From Polytrichum commune (lineage: Eukaryota; Streptophyta; Polytrichopsida; Polytrichales; Polytrichaceae): DNA of 64,000 nucleotides. Of the stretch, positions 1 to 11,238 are shown piece after piece. The DNA is taken from NCBI GenBank assembly GCA_950295325.1, contig OX485804.1:49402429-49466428 (forward strand). The letters run 5' to 3'. How positions within the stretch are numbered: position 1 is the stretch's first letter; the number at the start of each line of letters is the position of its first letter. The notes beneath the pieces are model-generated. The model was not told the origin of the DNA. It saw only the letters and a program-made list of their open reading frames with translations, and ran no database searches. A program made the position numbers and the translations under genes.

Positions 1-715
1 ATTGGAGAGATATAGCTTCTGCTGTTTGCTTTCCAAGAAGGCACATCTCTCGCTTACTTGACGGAATCAAGATCTGGCTGTGGGACCTCCTCAAGTGGTG
101 AACCGTGCACACCATGCTTATTATCTCTGCCATTTTCTAGCTTCACCTTTTGCTTCTTCCATCTTCACATCATTTTCATCACCAAATTGGGCTCATAGCG
201 AACCTCTCTTGGTTAAAGCTCACATTTTCATCTCCATTTTCTAAGTAGGGTATGGATCTCCCTGAGATCATGTCACTCTTCATCTCCAACCCAGGCATCT
301 GCTGCAATGGCTCCCCACTGACTTTGTGCTCCTTATCCACCTCAGTATCGTCCTCTTTCTCATCACCTTAGTCATACTTTGCAAACATCAATTCACATAC
401 AAATGCATATCATAAATAGCTCAGTGCACTATAAATAACACACTGCTTGAATATAGAGAAATAATTTCTGTACTCCAAAGTGAACATAACATTATTCAGA
501 TCCATAACAGTCTTTTGTGGGACCAACAATATTCTGTTGAATACTATGAGCTGACAAGCTGTGATGCTAATGGGGCAAGTATATTTGGGAACTATTTGGT
601 CCATTTTCACCTTGGGGCTCTGACAAAAATCATGACTATCAGAACCTAGATAACTTGAAACCCTGAGGAGAGTCCAAATGAGGTGAGCGACCTTATTCAA
701 GCATTGTCTTAACCC
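1..715 (-). pseudogene. Decayed copy of the last exon and intron 2 end of the Hva1_TUDOR gene
   Basis: This stretch matches 7,041-7,728 almost base for base. The exon-equivalent part is about 54-366, ending in a stop codon at 54-56 that corresponds to the stop of the intact gene at 7,094. The splice acceptor AG (367-368) before GTGATGAG is kept. The reading starts GDEKEDDTEVDKEH as in the parent, but after the YLEN segment a small length change shifts the frame and it ends early, and a block of about 25-35 bases is missing relative to the parent. No copies of exons 1 or 2 are seen nearby, so it cannot make the TUDOR domain. The copy may continue off the left edge of the window. It is read as a partial segmental duplication of the gene's 3' half. 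Confidence 0.75.
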
Positions 716-1895
716 CTAATGTAATTCCCAACCACATTGTGGTCTTGAGCTCAAGGGGTTCTACCCCCTTTAAGTTAGCATTGGTTGGAGGTCCCTTTTT
801 GAGAAGAGAATATTTTTTGGGGGGAGTGTGAGAGGTTTACTTCATAATAATACTATGAAAAGTGGATTTGGGTTCCCCATATTCTTTATGGTTATCCATT
901 GAGCTCATGGCTAACCTCCCAACTAGTGAATGTTTTTCCCAATATAATTGCTATATTTATGAAAAATATTTTCAATCCTCAAAATGGTGTTTATTTCCAA
1001 AGAAGAGTTGTTGGGAATAGTTTTTTCTATTTACACAATTTTTTTTTTAAATAAAATTTAAATCATTTCAATACACCCTAACCTCCGTAATGTCACCCTT
1101 TGTAATGTCACTCCCCCTTTATAACCCAAAACCCTAGGTAATGGATGTGCTCAGTTTAAATCTCCCTCCTTGTTGTCACATTTCCCTCTCATATATCCTG
1201 GCTTTTGACATTAAAATAATGCATCAAAGAATTCCAACCACATGCTCGCACGCATCGCGTTGTCATTATTGTCATTATTGCAATGATGACTTTGAGTTAT
1301 TCCATAATGTCACATGTTACACTAATTCTCTATTGTCATGCATCCATGTTAACATTGTAGACCGCCTTAATATTACGTGCACTTTGGTTGCCCCATGCAT
1401 GATATTAGAGAGGTTAGAGTGTATTAAAATTCAATTCATTAAATTTTAATTATTCACAAAAGATGAAAATTGTGACATTCTTGTTTCACATTTTTTACGT
1501 GTATCATTATGGTGATTATGTATGCAGGATAAACAAATTGAAACAAAATATCTTCTTTGATGAACTGAACGATAAGTTTTTGATTTCATCAACAAAATGT
1601 TGTTTGCACTCCATACCTACAATCATATTCTTTTATGCATTTTAATGTATGTCATAAGTTTTTATAAGTTGAACATATCTTGGCGAACTAATCTCATCTC
1701 CATTTTATGAAGCTTTCTTAAGTTTTTGTATTGAAAATGTTCATACAAAGGTCATGACCTTATATAGAAGGTCCAATTGTGCGGATGTGTTCTTTGACTT
1801 TGTGCCAACAATTTCACTTCATGAATGTTTCATAAAGCAAGCTTGCAAATCTCACTTTATACTTGTTCTTGAAAATACACAAAACCTTAGGGGTA
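716..1895. other. Insertion-like spacer inside the duplicated segment
   Basis: The corresponding place in the intact gene (around 7,728-7,735) lacks this 1.2 kb, so it looks like material inserted into the duplicated copy. It holds a dispersed repeat (1,081-1,419) and AT-rich DNA. The short open frames here (for example 1,141-1,449) fall inside the repeat and have no recognisable protein. Confidence 0.5.
1081..1419 (+). repeat. Dispersed repeat, copy 1 (partner at 10,092-10,410)
   Basis: It begins CCTCCGTAATGTCACCC and ends GATATTAGAGAGGTTAGAG. Both ends and most of the interior are shared with 10,092-10,410 in the same orientation. No terminal inverted repeat or coding frame was found, so the class is unknown. 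The two copies flank the Hva1_TUDOR gene region. Confidence 0.7.
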
Positions 1896-2940
1896 GTAAG
1901 GGTTAATGGGTGCCAAAACTTCAAGCCCTATGACTATTTGTCTACGTGAACTTATAAACAACACTTACTCTATAGACAAAAAAATGCCCAAGGGCCCCAT
2001 GTAACATGAATGGGCCATCTATGTTTCAAAATTTCAAAATTCATCAAGGCCCATTTTATACTTGGGGCCAAATTGAGAGCTGGCTTTATACTCTATGAAG
2101 CCCTCAATCAAGACCCACTTTATACTCTATGAAGTTGGCCCAATAGGATAGTTTGGTTTCGTTAGATTCGCCCCAAATACTAAAGTTGGGCCCAAACACC
2201 CACGCATTCCATGTGGCGTCCTAGGTGGCACAATTTTGGCACCAAATCTATGGTCCGGCTTAAAGAGATTGGGACGAGCTTTTCCTCGGCCTGGACTCTC
2301 AACATGGGCCCGTTGGGCTCATTCGTTGGATAATGAACATCTCTATTGTTGGTCCATGAAAGGTTAATTCTCTTCACTACACTTTCCCCTCAAGAACATC
2401 AGGTCCTAAGATTGGGCCTCATCACTTTCCATGTGACAAGGTTGGGCTTGAAAAAAGTTGATAAAGTTGGGTTGGATTGAGAGCTTCATGCACGTGAATG
2501 AGGCCGGTGCTTGGGCCATGTACAAAGTGATTTGTACATCAGTCAAACTAAATGATTTATTTTGAGGGCGTTGGAATTGATATTCGATTGCTAACAATTG
2601 GATAATAACTTGATATTCCGAATCCGTATGTGTAGGTAGCCAAAAGCTGGTAGTGCCCAATTGAGGTCACTCACCTTTAATCACTGCATGGGGAGGGCGT
2701 TGGAATTGTTATTCGATTGCTAACAATTGGATAATAACTTGATATTCCGAATCCATATGTGTAGGTAACCAAAAGATGGTAGTGCCCAATTGAGGTCACT
2801 CACCTTTAATCACTACCTAGGGAGGGGGCTTCATAGACAACTTTTTTAGCCCTTAGTTGGTGCAAACAACATTTATATTTTTTTGTAGGAGGTTTAACGG
2901 ATATTTACACACTCCACTCCCCAAAGGTTTGATAACAAAA
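1896..2940 (-). repeat. Duplicated intron 2 segment of the Hva1_TUDOR gene, diverged
   Basis: Blocks here align by eye with intron 2 of the intact gene. GTTAATGGGTGCCAAAACTT and the following 150 bases resemble 7,728-7,880. The block around 2,530-2,660 (ATTCGATTGCTAACAATTGG) resembles 7,890-8,000. A weak match follows near 2,885-2,940 (CGGATATTTACNC...). About 450 bases between these blocks are extra. No exon 2 copy follows. Together with 1-715 this makes a partial gene duplication interrupted by insertions. Confidence 0.5.
2564..2821 (+). repeat. 129-bp tandem duplication
   Basis: Two direct units, 2,564-2,692 and 2,693-2,821, both start GAGGGCGTTGGAATTG and differ at only a few positions. 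The unit is part of the intron 2-derived segment, so the tandem step came after the segmental duplication. The high identity suggests it is recent. Confidence 0.9.
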
Positions 2941-4129
2941 GTAGACCCATGTCTTAATGAGGCCACTATGGCTAAGAAAATACCCAAGATTGGGTCATGG
3001 CAATTGGAGAAATGTAATTCTTGGTTGTGTTTCATGCAACTATTGCTACCATGTAGACTGCACAACATATGACATGCTTAACTTTCCACATGTGTTCTAC
3101 AAAGAACTTGATTGCTTACTCCTTATTTGCTAGAAACCAAAGAACCCGTCCACGGCTTAGTTTAAAGATTTTCCTAACCCTGAATAAGTTCATTAGGAAT
3201 AGACTACTGGAATCTAAATTTCCACAACACCTAGTAATCCTCCCCAAACCGGATTCAAGGCAAGCGTGAGTACCATTCATGGCAAGAACCCATTTTGCCA
3301 ACCCTCTCACACAGTGACATAAACCCTTGGTGAAGGGAAACTACGTTCAGGGCAACCAAAACTCCCCACAAAGTGTAAAATCACACCTTCCCTTAAATGA
3401 CATCCCTTAAATCACACCTTCCCATAAACTACAAGTGTACAAACAAGTCAACCCACCCTAGAAAACAAGTAATATACACAAATTTATTACACGCACAAGC
3501 ATGTGACGAAGTGGGAGAGGAAGTTGTGGATATGTGAAATATAATATGATATATGATCTGCTTGAATCCTAACATGATCAAGATTTCTTAGATCCTAGAA
3601 CTTCGCCACCCCAGTGCCATGACACAATAGGCATTTCCAAGTCGGATTCACCGACATAATGCCGACCAGCCCCAATACATTAAAAGCTCTTCTACACCAT
3701 GCCACCCGGGCCAAATTCCATGGACAAATTTAACCTGTGATTTGAGAGGGATGAATTTCATCCCATTCAACGCAACCTAAACTTTGAGTACGTGGATGAG
3801 TGAGCTCGTTGGCAATAAGACTGCACACAGAGGTTTGAATGAGCTTCTATGTCAGTGTGCAGTGAGCGGAGGACGGGAAACTGAATGTGTAAATGTGAGC
3901 AAGTGAAGGGTCCATAGAAAAGGAAAAATCTAAACCCAAAATTCACCATAAAACTCCGCATGGCATCAACAAACAAACAAACAAACAAACAAACCACCAC
4001 CACCACCTCTATGCTCTCATGGCTAACACATCAAATTCCTTAAATTATTACATGAAAGGAGAAGGGAAGGGAACAAAATACCAAGTTTTTCTACATGTTG
4101 GAGAAGAAGCGCCCAAACCCTTGCATGTC
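2941..4129. other. Gene-free spacer with an (AAAC)n tract
   Basis: No coding frame here is convincing. An (AAAC)n microsatellite lies at about 3,968-3,993, followed directly by a short (ACC)n tract. Nothing else is recognised. Confidence 0.5.
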
Positions 4130-5077
4130 CCGTTGAGTATAGGCAGGTGCACATGGCGCAGGTTTGCCCCGCCAGCTGCCTGGCGGAGGCCCACGTGGCC
4201 CCCCGCGGTTGGCTAGCCTGGGGCGTGTGTAGAGGCTCACAAGCCAGGCGGGCGGAGAGCACCTTACGCCCCAGCCTCCGCCTCCGCCCGCTACTGACTC
4301 TTTCTTAACCTTTTTTACTTGCATATGTGACTTATGTGTCTGAGTGTGAGAGAGAAAGGAGAAAGAGGGAGTTTGAGAGTGTTGAAGTTTTTTCGCAGAA
4401 AGAAACTTGGCAGGGATTTACCTGGCGGAGGGCCGTGACCCGTGGCTTCCGAACTGAGGCGGACGGTCCGCTTCGCCACCCTTGCCGGCGGAGCTGGATG
4501 AGATTCATCGCCTTTACCAGGCGAAATGGCTGATGGTTGCTCATGTGCGCGGCACCTATGTAGCCGAAAAAGTTAAGATTTGCGAGGTTGATCTAGTGCT
4601 ACCAAACCCTATTTGCACGCAAGCTCTGAAGAAATTCAGTGTAAGAAGCAACATTACAAACGAGGAGGTTTGTAACCTCTGAAGGTGTGCGTAGGGTTTG
4701 AAATCTGGAAGGAAGAGCGAGGAGTTAGCAAGAGTCCGAGAGAGAATGGGAGGGGAGAGCCTCTTGGATGTGATGATGTGGCACTACTCACATAGTAGGA
4801 TACCACATGCTCCACATGAGGTTTCTTTTCTTTTTGTAGTGATTAGCTCCTCAAATCAAGTAATAGATGCATACAAGTATACACGACAGTTTCAGTGACT
4901 CAGACAAATGAATATTCATGAATCCACTTAATGTGCTCTGCATCTTGGACTGTTACACGGTGTTTCAATAGGTTTGTTGAAAGGTCTCATTTAAAAGTTA
5001 TGGGTTGTGTAGTAGTGGCATTTGTTGCAGGGGTTGAGGTTTTGGTATAGTGTTTGTGTAATAAACATTCTCCGGTG
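4130..5077 (+). other. GC-rich upstream or leader region of the serine racemase fragment
   Basis: 4,130-4,300 and 4,415-4,560 are much richer in G+C than the surroundings and repeat the words CTGGCGGAG or GGCGGAG several times. A purine-rich (GA) stretch lies at 4,345-4,380. A 66-codon open frame (4,482-4,682) is not a protein I recognise. The position just upstream of the serine racemase start (5,078) suggests old promoter and 5' leader, with a possible splice acceptor (GTTGCAG) near 5,030. Confidence 0.35.
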
Positions 5078-5511
5078 ATGACGCTCTTGAATGGAGTGCA
5101 TCAACGAAATTGGGAGAAGTACGCAGCCAGATTGGCATCGATTTTGGAGGCCCAGGCACACATCAAGCCTTACATTCACACACATCCGTGGTGACCTCCT
5201 CTCTGGATGACCAAGCGGAGCGCAAACTTTCCTTCAAGTGCGAGCACTTGCAGAAAGGGTAAGTGAATTTTGAACTGTCAAATACATTTCGATTGCAATG
5301 ACGGTTGTGACCTCGACTTCCGAACAGGTACGTACAATGTATTGTTACACAATTGGGGTGGATGGTAAGGATGATGTGTGAATCATTGGTGACTGTTGAG
5401 GTGGGAGGAATGTGCTTGCAGGGGTGCATTCAAGTTCCGGGGAGCATGCAATGCCATCCTTTCACTGTCGGAGGAGGAGGAGGTTCAGAATGGAGTTGTC
5501 ACGCTTAGCAG
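5078..5511 (+). pseudogene. Serine racemase, 5' gene fragment (two exons)
   Basis: Intact plant serine racemase is a PLP enzyme that interconverts L- and D-serine. Exon A (5,078-5,258) starts at ATG (MTLLNGVHQRNWEKYAARL) and gives the family segments EKYAARL, AHIKPYIH and, in another frame, FKCEHLQKG. It ends at a good donor, GG|GTAAGT. Exon B (5,422-5,511) follows TTGCAG and reads GGAFKFRGACNAILSLSEEE, then VVTLSS, ending at AG|GTGAGA. The lysine in AFKFRG is the one that binds PLP. Defects: exon A loses one base near 5,186-5,190, after the IH of YIH, so the frame shifts; the family's VVTHSSG reads VVTLSS; and the next exon (GNHAAAL region) is absent from the following kilobase. The gene is therefore truncated and dead. 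Threonine dehydratase is the nearest alternative, but the wording fits serine racemase better. Confidence 0.8.
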
Positions 5512-7093
5512 GTGAGAAGCGACCCCTACACGGACTCGGAAGATTCTTTGTTCGTTTCTAGGTTGAAGTGGGATTGTAGAAATTGATTGGGCATTGATCG
5601 CTCGAACACTCATCCTCTGCACATGGGTTAGCAGCACAAATACACTAAACATCATCTGTTAACTAGAGTGGTCTTTGTGACTTTGTCATGTAGCAAAAAG
5701 TGTGATGTGATACTCTCTCTAGTTCACACCATTTGATTGCAAGACAATTATTGTAGGTAGATGATGAATGTGTGGGTCACACTAAATCATGTACTTCTAG
5801 TGTAGTGTTTTCTAGGTCCTTTCAAAACCCGCTTTATATTACAACTCGATTGGAGAGCTCGAACTTGCCATATTTGGGAGTTTGATACTTAGATCTGGCA
5901 AGCTTTCCACCATAGCTCAATCTATTGAGAGCCGGACCAATCTTCAACTTCTTCAAGCTCTCATAGTTGGAGCAAGAGCAAAGTGGCCATGCTCAAAGTG
6001 AGGTTAAGGGGGAATGCTATTAAACACAGAAGAATTCATGAACAGCGGGAAAAACTTGACAATCCATTGGCTTGGGACCTCAAACTCTCAACATTCCTAA
6101 GCTTGTAAATTTATTCGGGGATACTAGATTTACAGTGTTGCAATTACAGTCACTTACCAAGTGATTTTTCGTCCAAATTTCAATCATCCTTGACAATATT
6201 TCAACACCAGTTGCTGACAAGGTAGGATTTTGGCCAATGGATGAACTCATCCATCATCCATGACAGTATTTGTTCACCTATTCACAAGTGTCATCCGAAA
6301 GCTACCATAGTGACATAACATAACATACCATATGACACTAAAAATCATATTTAGTGTAGGCTCTATCTAACAAGGAATGGGGCATTGTACTAATTCATTC
6401 TTATAACAATCCTCAGATTATCAATATCCTACTCACTCCCTTGAAGGGTTCCTATAGTCTGCAACCCACATAATATTGGTAAGCTCCACTTGTCACTTAC
6501 CCTAGGGCTGAAAATAAACATGACATTATCCTCAAAAAATGTTGGCTTCACTCTTAAGTGTTGACGCAAGGTTCTTATGGAACTTGGCATCTGTTTACTC
6601 AGAAATGGGTGAGGGAGCCTAGTAATGTTATAAAAAATAACAGCGGTTTCTAAACACATCAGATTTGCAGAATAAGGCCGTCAAGGATTGTCATGGGCCA
6701 TCTCCGGAATCAGCTTCCGGCCTCCCAAAGCTGCTGCACTAGGAAGCAGAATGGGCCATTACCTAGTTTATATTGGTTGGTCCTTCCTGGAGAACTCTTT
6801 AACCAACAAACAATCTTGTTGCCAAGCTATCAACCCAACATGCGTCCCCTTTCTATTTTCTTATCACCCCACCTCCTACACCAGGATAAGACGCGGTGAG
6901 AAATGACAAGCAAATATCACATATGGTGAAAGGAAATCAAGCAATAACATGTTCACTAAGAATCACGACACATCAGTTAAATCTCTCGTGAGGATAACTC
7001 ATATCAAGATGAAAATTATTAACATGAGATGTACACACAAATCGGAGAGATACAGCTTCTGCTGTTTGCTTTCCAAGAAGGCACATCTCTCGC
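5512..7093. other. Spacer: MITE fragment and 3' flank of the Hva1_TUDOR gene
   Basis: No gene is supported. A MITE fragment lies at 6,088-6,359. The segment 6,660-7,093 directly follows the Hva1_TUDOR stop codon on the minus strand and probably holds its 3' UTR. Two overlapping frames near 6,690-6,906 are not recognisable proteins. Confidence 0.4.
6088..6359 (+). mobile_element. CTACACTAAATATGA-type MITE, left end missing
   Basis: The interior GATTTACAGTGTTGCAATTAC, then TCACTTACCAAGTG, TTTTGGCCAATGGATGAAC and TGTCATCCGAAA, matches the fuller copies at 38,155-38,523 and 50,278-50,670. The right end ATCATATTTAGTGTAG is kept. The left terminal repeat and about 100 bases are missing. Confidence 0.8.
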
Positions 7094-9063
7094 TTACTTG
7101 ACGGAATCAAGATCTGGCTGTGGGACCTCTTCATGTGGCAAACCGTGCACACCATGCTTTTTATCACTGCCATTTTCTTCACCTTTGGCCTCTTCCATCT
7201 TCACATCATTTTCATCACCGCTGTTGGCCGCATCATGAAGTTTCCGATCAGGCTCATAATGAACCTCACTCTTGGTTAAGCTCACATCTTCATCTACATT
7301 TTCTAAGTAGGGTATGGATTTCCCTGAGAGCATGTCACTCTTCATCTTCGACCCAGGCATCTGCTGCAATGGCTCCCCACCCACTTCATGCTCCTTGTCC
7401 ACCTCAGTATCGTCCTCTTTCTCATCACCTGAGCCATATTTTGCAAACATCAATTCACATACAAATGCATATCATAAATGGCTCAGTACACTATGAATAA
7501 CACACTGCTTGAATATAGAGGAAAAGTTTCTGTACTCCAAAGTGAATGGTGAAAGATAAAGATAAAAGAAAAGAGAACTTGGAGCATTAGACAAGTTATA
7601 TATAACACTCTTTGGTCCATTTTCAACCTCGGGACTCTGACAAAAATCACGACTATCAAAATCTGGATGACTTAAAACCCTGAGGAGAGTTGAAATAAGG
7701 TGAGTAACCTTATTCAACCACTGTTTTAATGGGTGTCACATACTTGAACCCCTGTAAATGTCTGTCTGGGTGAACCTGTAAACGAGCACATATGATGTTA
7801 CTATAAAGACCAAAACGCCCCGGGGCCCGCCGCAACATGACTGGGTCATCCACGTTTCGAACTTTGAAATTACATCACTGCGTCATATGTCACTCAAACA
7901 AAATGATTTTGACGGCGCTGGGTTTGTAGATCGTTTGCTAATAATTGAAAAATATCTTGGGATTCTAGATTCGCATGTACGTAGATGAAAACTGGTGGAG
8001 CTCATGGCATGGACAGCTACTTTTGGCCACAGGTGGTAGACAGCATCCGTCGGATATTTACTGTGAGGGTTCTAACAACAAGATTTTTGCACAGGATTCA
8101 TACAGTATGATTCTTCTAGATTTGGTGCAAATCAACCCGTCAAAAAACTTACACAGTACCTTCAGCATCTTCAATCTCCTCGTCTTTGTCGCCACCGACT
8201 TCCTCTTTCTCTGCTCCCTCAGTTTCGCCAGCAGCATCTATCAGCATTTCCAATGTCTCTGGATTCCGAATCAGTTCCTTTCCTGTATGAGCAAAATCGC
8301 AGAACACGGCACGATCTGATTACGTAACAGCGAGGTCATCTCTACATGGAAAGAATCTGAAGCGACATGGAAGTGGTAAACCCATCTCCATTGAAAGGAG
8401 ATGAAGTTTTCTTTACTAGCTACGGCAATACAAGGGAGGCATGGCTGGAGGGCTGTCTACTACAGCAAGGAACGAATGAATGGTGCATCTCGTATAAAAC
8501 AAAACCGGTCTTTACCCATACTCCAGATGCACTTCTAGGGTAAAGAGAAGTGCAGAAATGAACACCAAAAATATACCTCAGTATTGTAAATAAAACCAGG
8601 AAAAGAAACGCATTTGCAACGATAACCCACAAATGTCCATCACTAAAGCTCTTATCTCAGTGGCTATGGTGGTTATGTCATTACGTGTGTGCCAGTTGCA
8701 AAAGAAAACATGGTCAATATAGGTTCCCAAGGTTACCATTGAACAAGCATATCTTTCCATTGCTATCCGTCAGTTCTTATCTGGACCACATGCATAGGTT
8801 CGCATTATGATGCGGAACCTCAACAGTGAAAAATACAAATACATGCAAGACCTATAAAAACAAAATGGGGTCACAAAATGTGGGGGGGCCGGTTTACCTT
8901 TGTCGCTCTTGATTTTGTACTTGGGCTCCTCGGACGTGGCCTTGAAATTCTTCCCATACAGCTTGGTGGCTTTGGTGAGCTTCTCTACAATTTGGCCGGT
9001 TCCTTTGCCGGTTCCATACTTCCATGATACCCTATCCCCTGCGTTGAATTCTGGCTTCGTCAT
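7094..9063 (-). CDS. Hva1_TUDOR (DUF2945) domain protein with acidic tail, three exons
   Basis: Exons by inspection: 8,898-9,063, 8,160-8,315 and 7,094-7,428. The junctions AAAG|GTAAAC, CAG|ATCGTG, GAAG|GTACTG and CAG|GTGATG keep one frame and give 218 residues. Residues 1-55 (MTKPEFNAGDRVSWKYGTGK...) fit the Hva1_TUDOR family: GDxVSW near the start, GxxxGxIVEKLT, and PKYKIKSDK. The family is named after a fungal hypervirulence-associated protein and is predicted to be a small TUDOR-like fold; its ligand is not known to me. Residues 56-90 (AVFCDFAHTGKELIRNPETL) may complete the fold. From about residue 85 the chain is acidic and probably disordered, rich in E, D, K and G, with no membrane segment or signal peptide. 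The start is the first ATG and has a purine-rich leader. A shorter 110-residue form results if intron 2 is retained, because TAA lies just after its donor. The 3' half is partly duplicated at 1-2,940. The domain call is fairly sure; the function is unknown. Confidence 0.75.
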
Positions 9064-10091
9064 CTCTTTCCCAAAACTCTATTCTCAAATTGAACCCACT
9101 TCTTCAACCCCTGAAATGGCTCACTTTTATGTATCTGTATGTGTCTTTTTAAGTATGTATGTGGGATGATGATATGCTGCAGCCTAACCCTCCTTTCTTC
9201 CAGGTAGAAACCCCAGCTTCGAAATGCCAAGCGTATGTCAAAAATCCTCTTTCGGATGGAACCACTAAGCAAGAGCAGATAGAAAATATTCCCAAAGTGC
9301 AATGCCAGTTTTCTCAAAGCGAAATGGTCACAATGACAAGAACCGACCACGAATAGCGAAACCCCTGCTTGCGGAAGCTAGGTGAGAAATGTGTCAAAGA
9401 TAGTAGGAAATTGGTAAAGAAATTGACCGTCAACCAGAACCTGAAATAAAACCTCTCGGTTGATATGGAGATTGACAAGTTTAACAAGCACGAGTAGATA
9501 GATCCTCTCCAGGGTTTGGGTCACCAACGCTTCCTGCTTGTAAAAAAGTTGAGAAACTCCAGGAAAGGGAGGTCAGTCAGGGAAACAGAACATTGACCCC
9601 GGGGAAACAGAAGTCAGCAATAATACCGGTGTGGGATTTACGACATAGAATGTGCACACAGTGAGTCACGGGTGACGATCGATGACCTGCGAAACTGAGG
9701 TTCACGGAAAAACAATTCCCACGTCGGAGCGGAGCTTGAATATGGCGAGCATGGTGCGTCTTGCTCCTTGAACACGATGATTGAGTATGGGACACGTGGA
9801 ACCTGCCACTTGGCGGTCGCCGGGTGGGTTTGGGCATTTAGGCGCTTCCGGATTAACTGTCCCTGTCCCCATAGCCAAGTTGCCCGTTGCAGCAGCGGCT
9901 GGCCTTTGCAGGCAGGCTCTGCCGCACTGCTAGCCGTCCGATGCTTCAACGGCAGAGATCTCGCCCTCGTGGGATGCCTGTGGGTCCCACTACCTCAGTT
10001 ACTGGGTACGGGCTTGGGTGAGGGGAAGAGAGAAGGTCGGAATTCAAGTCCAATCTCTCTTCTTGTGGGTAAGAAGCTTGTATACATCCCC
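9064..10091 (-). promoter_or_regulatory. 5' leader and probable promoter region of the Hva1_TUDOR gene
   Basis: This kilobase lies directly upstream of the start codon. 9,064-9,360 looks like an ordinary 5' leader. 9,580-10,020 is clearly richer in G+C and CpG than the surroundings, as expected for a less decayed, probably functional promoter. Both strands have open frames here (9,577-9,949 minus, 9,768-10,136 plus), but their composition is that of GC-rich noncoding DNA and I recognise no protein. No single TATA box is assigned. Confidence 0.4.
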
Positions 10092-10410
10092 TCCTCCGTA
10101 ATGTCACCCTTCGTGATTCCGCTCCCAAAACCCTAGGGTGCTCAGTTTAAATCTCCCTCCTTGTTGTCACATTTTCTTCTCATATGTCACGAGTTTTGAC
10201 ATTAAAGTAATCCACCAAAGGATTCACACCACACCCTTGCACTTATCACATTGTCATCATTGTCATTGTTGCAATGTTGACTTTGTGTTGTTCCATAATG
10301 TCACATGCTACACTAATTCTCTATTATCATGCATCCATGTTAACATTATAAACCTCCTTGATATCACTTGTACTTTGGTTGCCACGAGCATGATATTAGG
10401 GAGGTTAGAG
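10092..10410 (+). repeat. Dispersed repeat, copy 2 (partner at 1,081-1,419)
   Basis: It begins CCTCCGTAATGTCACCC and ends GATATTAGGGAGGTTAGAG, matching 1,081-1,419 throughout apart from a short deletion near the left end. It borders the GC-rich promoter region of the Hva1_TUDOR gene. Confidence 0.7.
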
Positions 10411-10982
10411 ACTATTGGGAGTTTGATTACTTGTAGAAAAATGTGCCAAAGCCACGAGTAGAAAAATACACGTAAAGCATGGACATGGACATTCTTTACT
10501 TACATCAAAAAAAAATACAAAGATGGGTATTTTTGCTTAAACCACTCTATACAAATCACCCTGCTTCGCTTAGTGCTCAAATCACTACCTTTGCTCACTC
10601 TACAATCATTACTCATTCTTCTTTTCAAAAGCCTATTGTTTGGGATTCTATGATCAACATCCAATCAACGCTTCTACAAACCACCTTCCTGACCAACAAC
10701 CAACCACCTTGCCCACAAATTCCAACAACAGCCTTCGCCATAGCATTTGTTGCTAGTTGTCCACGTCCACATGGATATTGCACAAGGAGCACTTGGGAAT
10801 TTTCCGCATGGGAAAAGGGATGGTTTCCCCACTATGAACATTCCCATTTTGACATAATTCCCTCCTTTTGTAGGGAGTTCTTACGTTTTTCCCACACACA
10901 AGAGGGAATGTTGTAAATCACCCTTGTGTTGGCAGCACTACATAAGCAAAGAATTTGAGTAGAGTACATGAGAAACATTTCA

Positions 10983-11075
10983 TAGAGTGAGTGTGGCCAA
11001 CACTTAGTAACCATCGATTGGGGGAAGTTAAGGGCCAGTGCTTAATGCAATTTGCTTGATGAAAGCTTGAATGTA
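10983..11075 (+). repeat. Short dispersed repeat (partner at 18,006-18,090)
   Basis: The core GTGGCCAACACTTAGTAACC, then CATCGATTG and AAGGGCCAGTGCTTAATGCA, recurs with few changes at 18,006-18,090 in the same orientation. The two copies lie on either side of the DUF688-type gene. No coding content is seen. Confidence 0.7.
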
Positions 11076-11147
11076 GTGTGGGTGAAGGAGAAAGGGATTT
11101 ATTGTATATGAGCATACCTCTTATTCACATAACATTACTCAACAATA

Positions 11148-11238
11148 TGGGCCCTCTGAATATAACAATGAAATGTTGAGAATTTGAGTCTCCCAACACA
11201 ACGTTTTGAGCATCTCACTATTATATTCAAAGGGCCCA
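11148..11238. repeat. Inverted repeat with 18-bp arms
   Basis: The left arm TGGGCCCTCTGAATATAA (11,148-11,165) pairs with TTATATTCAAAGGGCCCA (11,221-11,238) with one mismatch, around a 55-base loop. This could be a tiny MITE or a hairpin. No target duplication was identified. Confidence 0.7.

Noticed and set aside
9768-10136. 122-codon plus-strand frame, with overlapping minus-strand frames of 86 and 103 codons
   Set aside because: All lie in GC-rich DNA where stops are rare. None resembles a known protein, and the place fits a promoter region.
10479-10916. 145-codon plus-strand frame starting MDMDILYLHQ
   Set aside because: No known family, no conserved motif and a repeat-rich setting. It was not called a gene.
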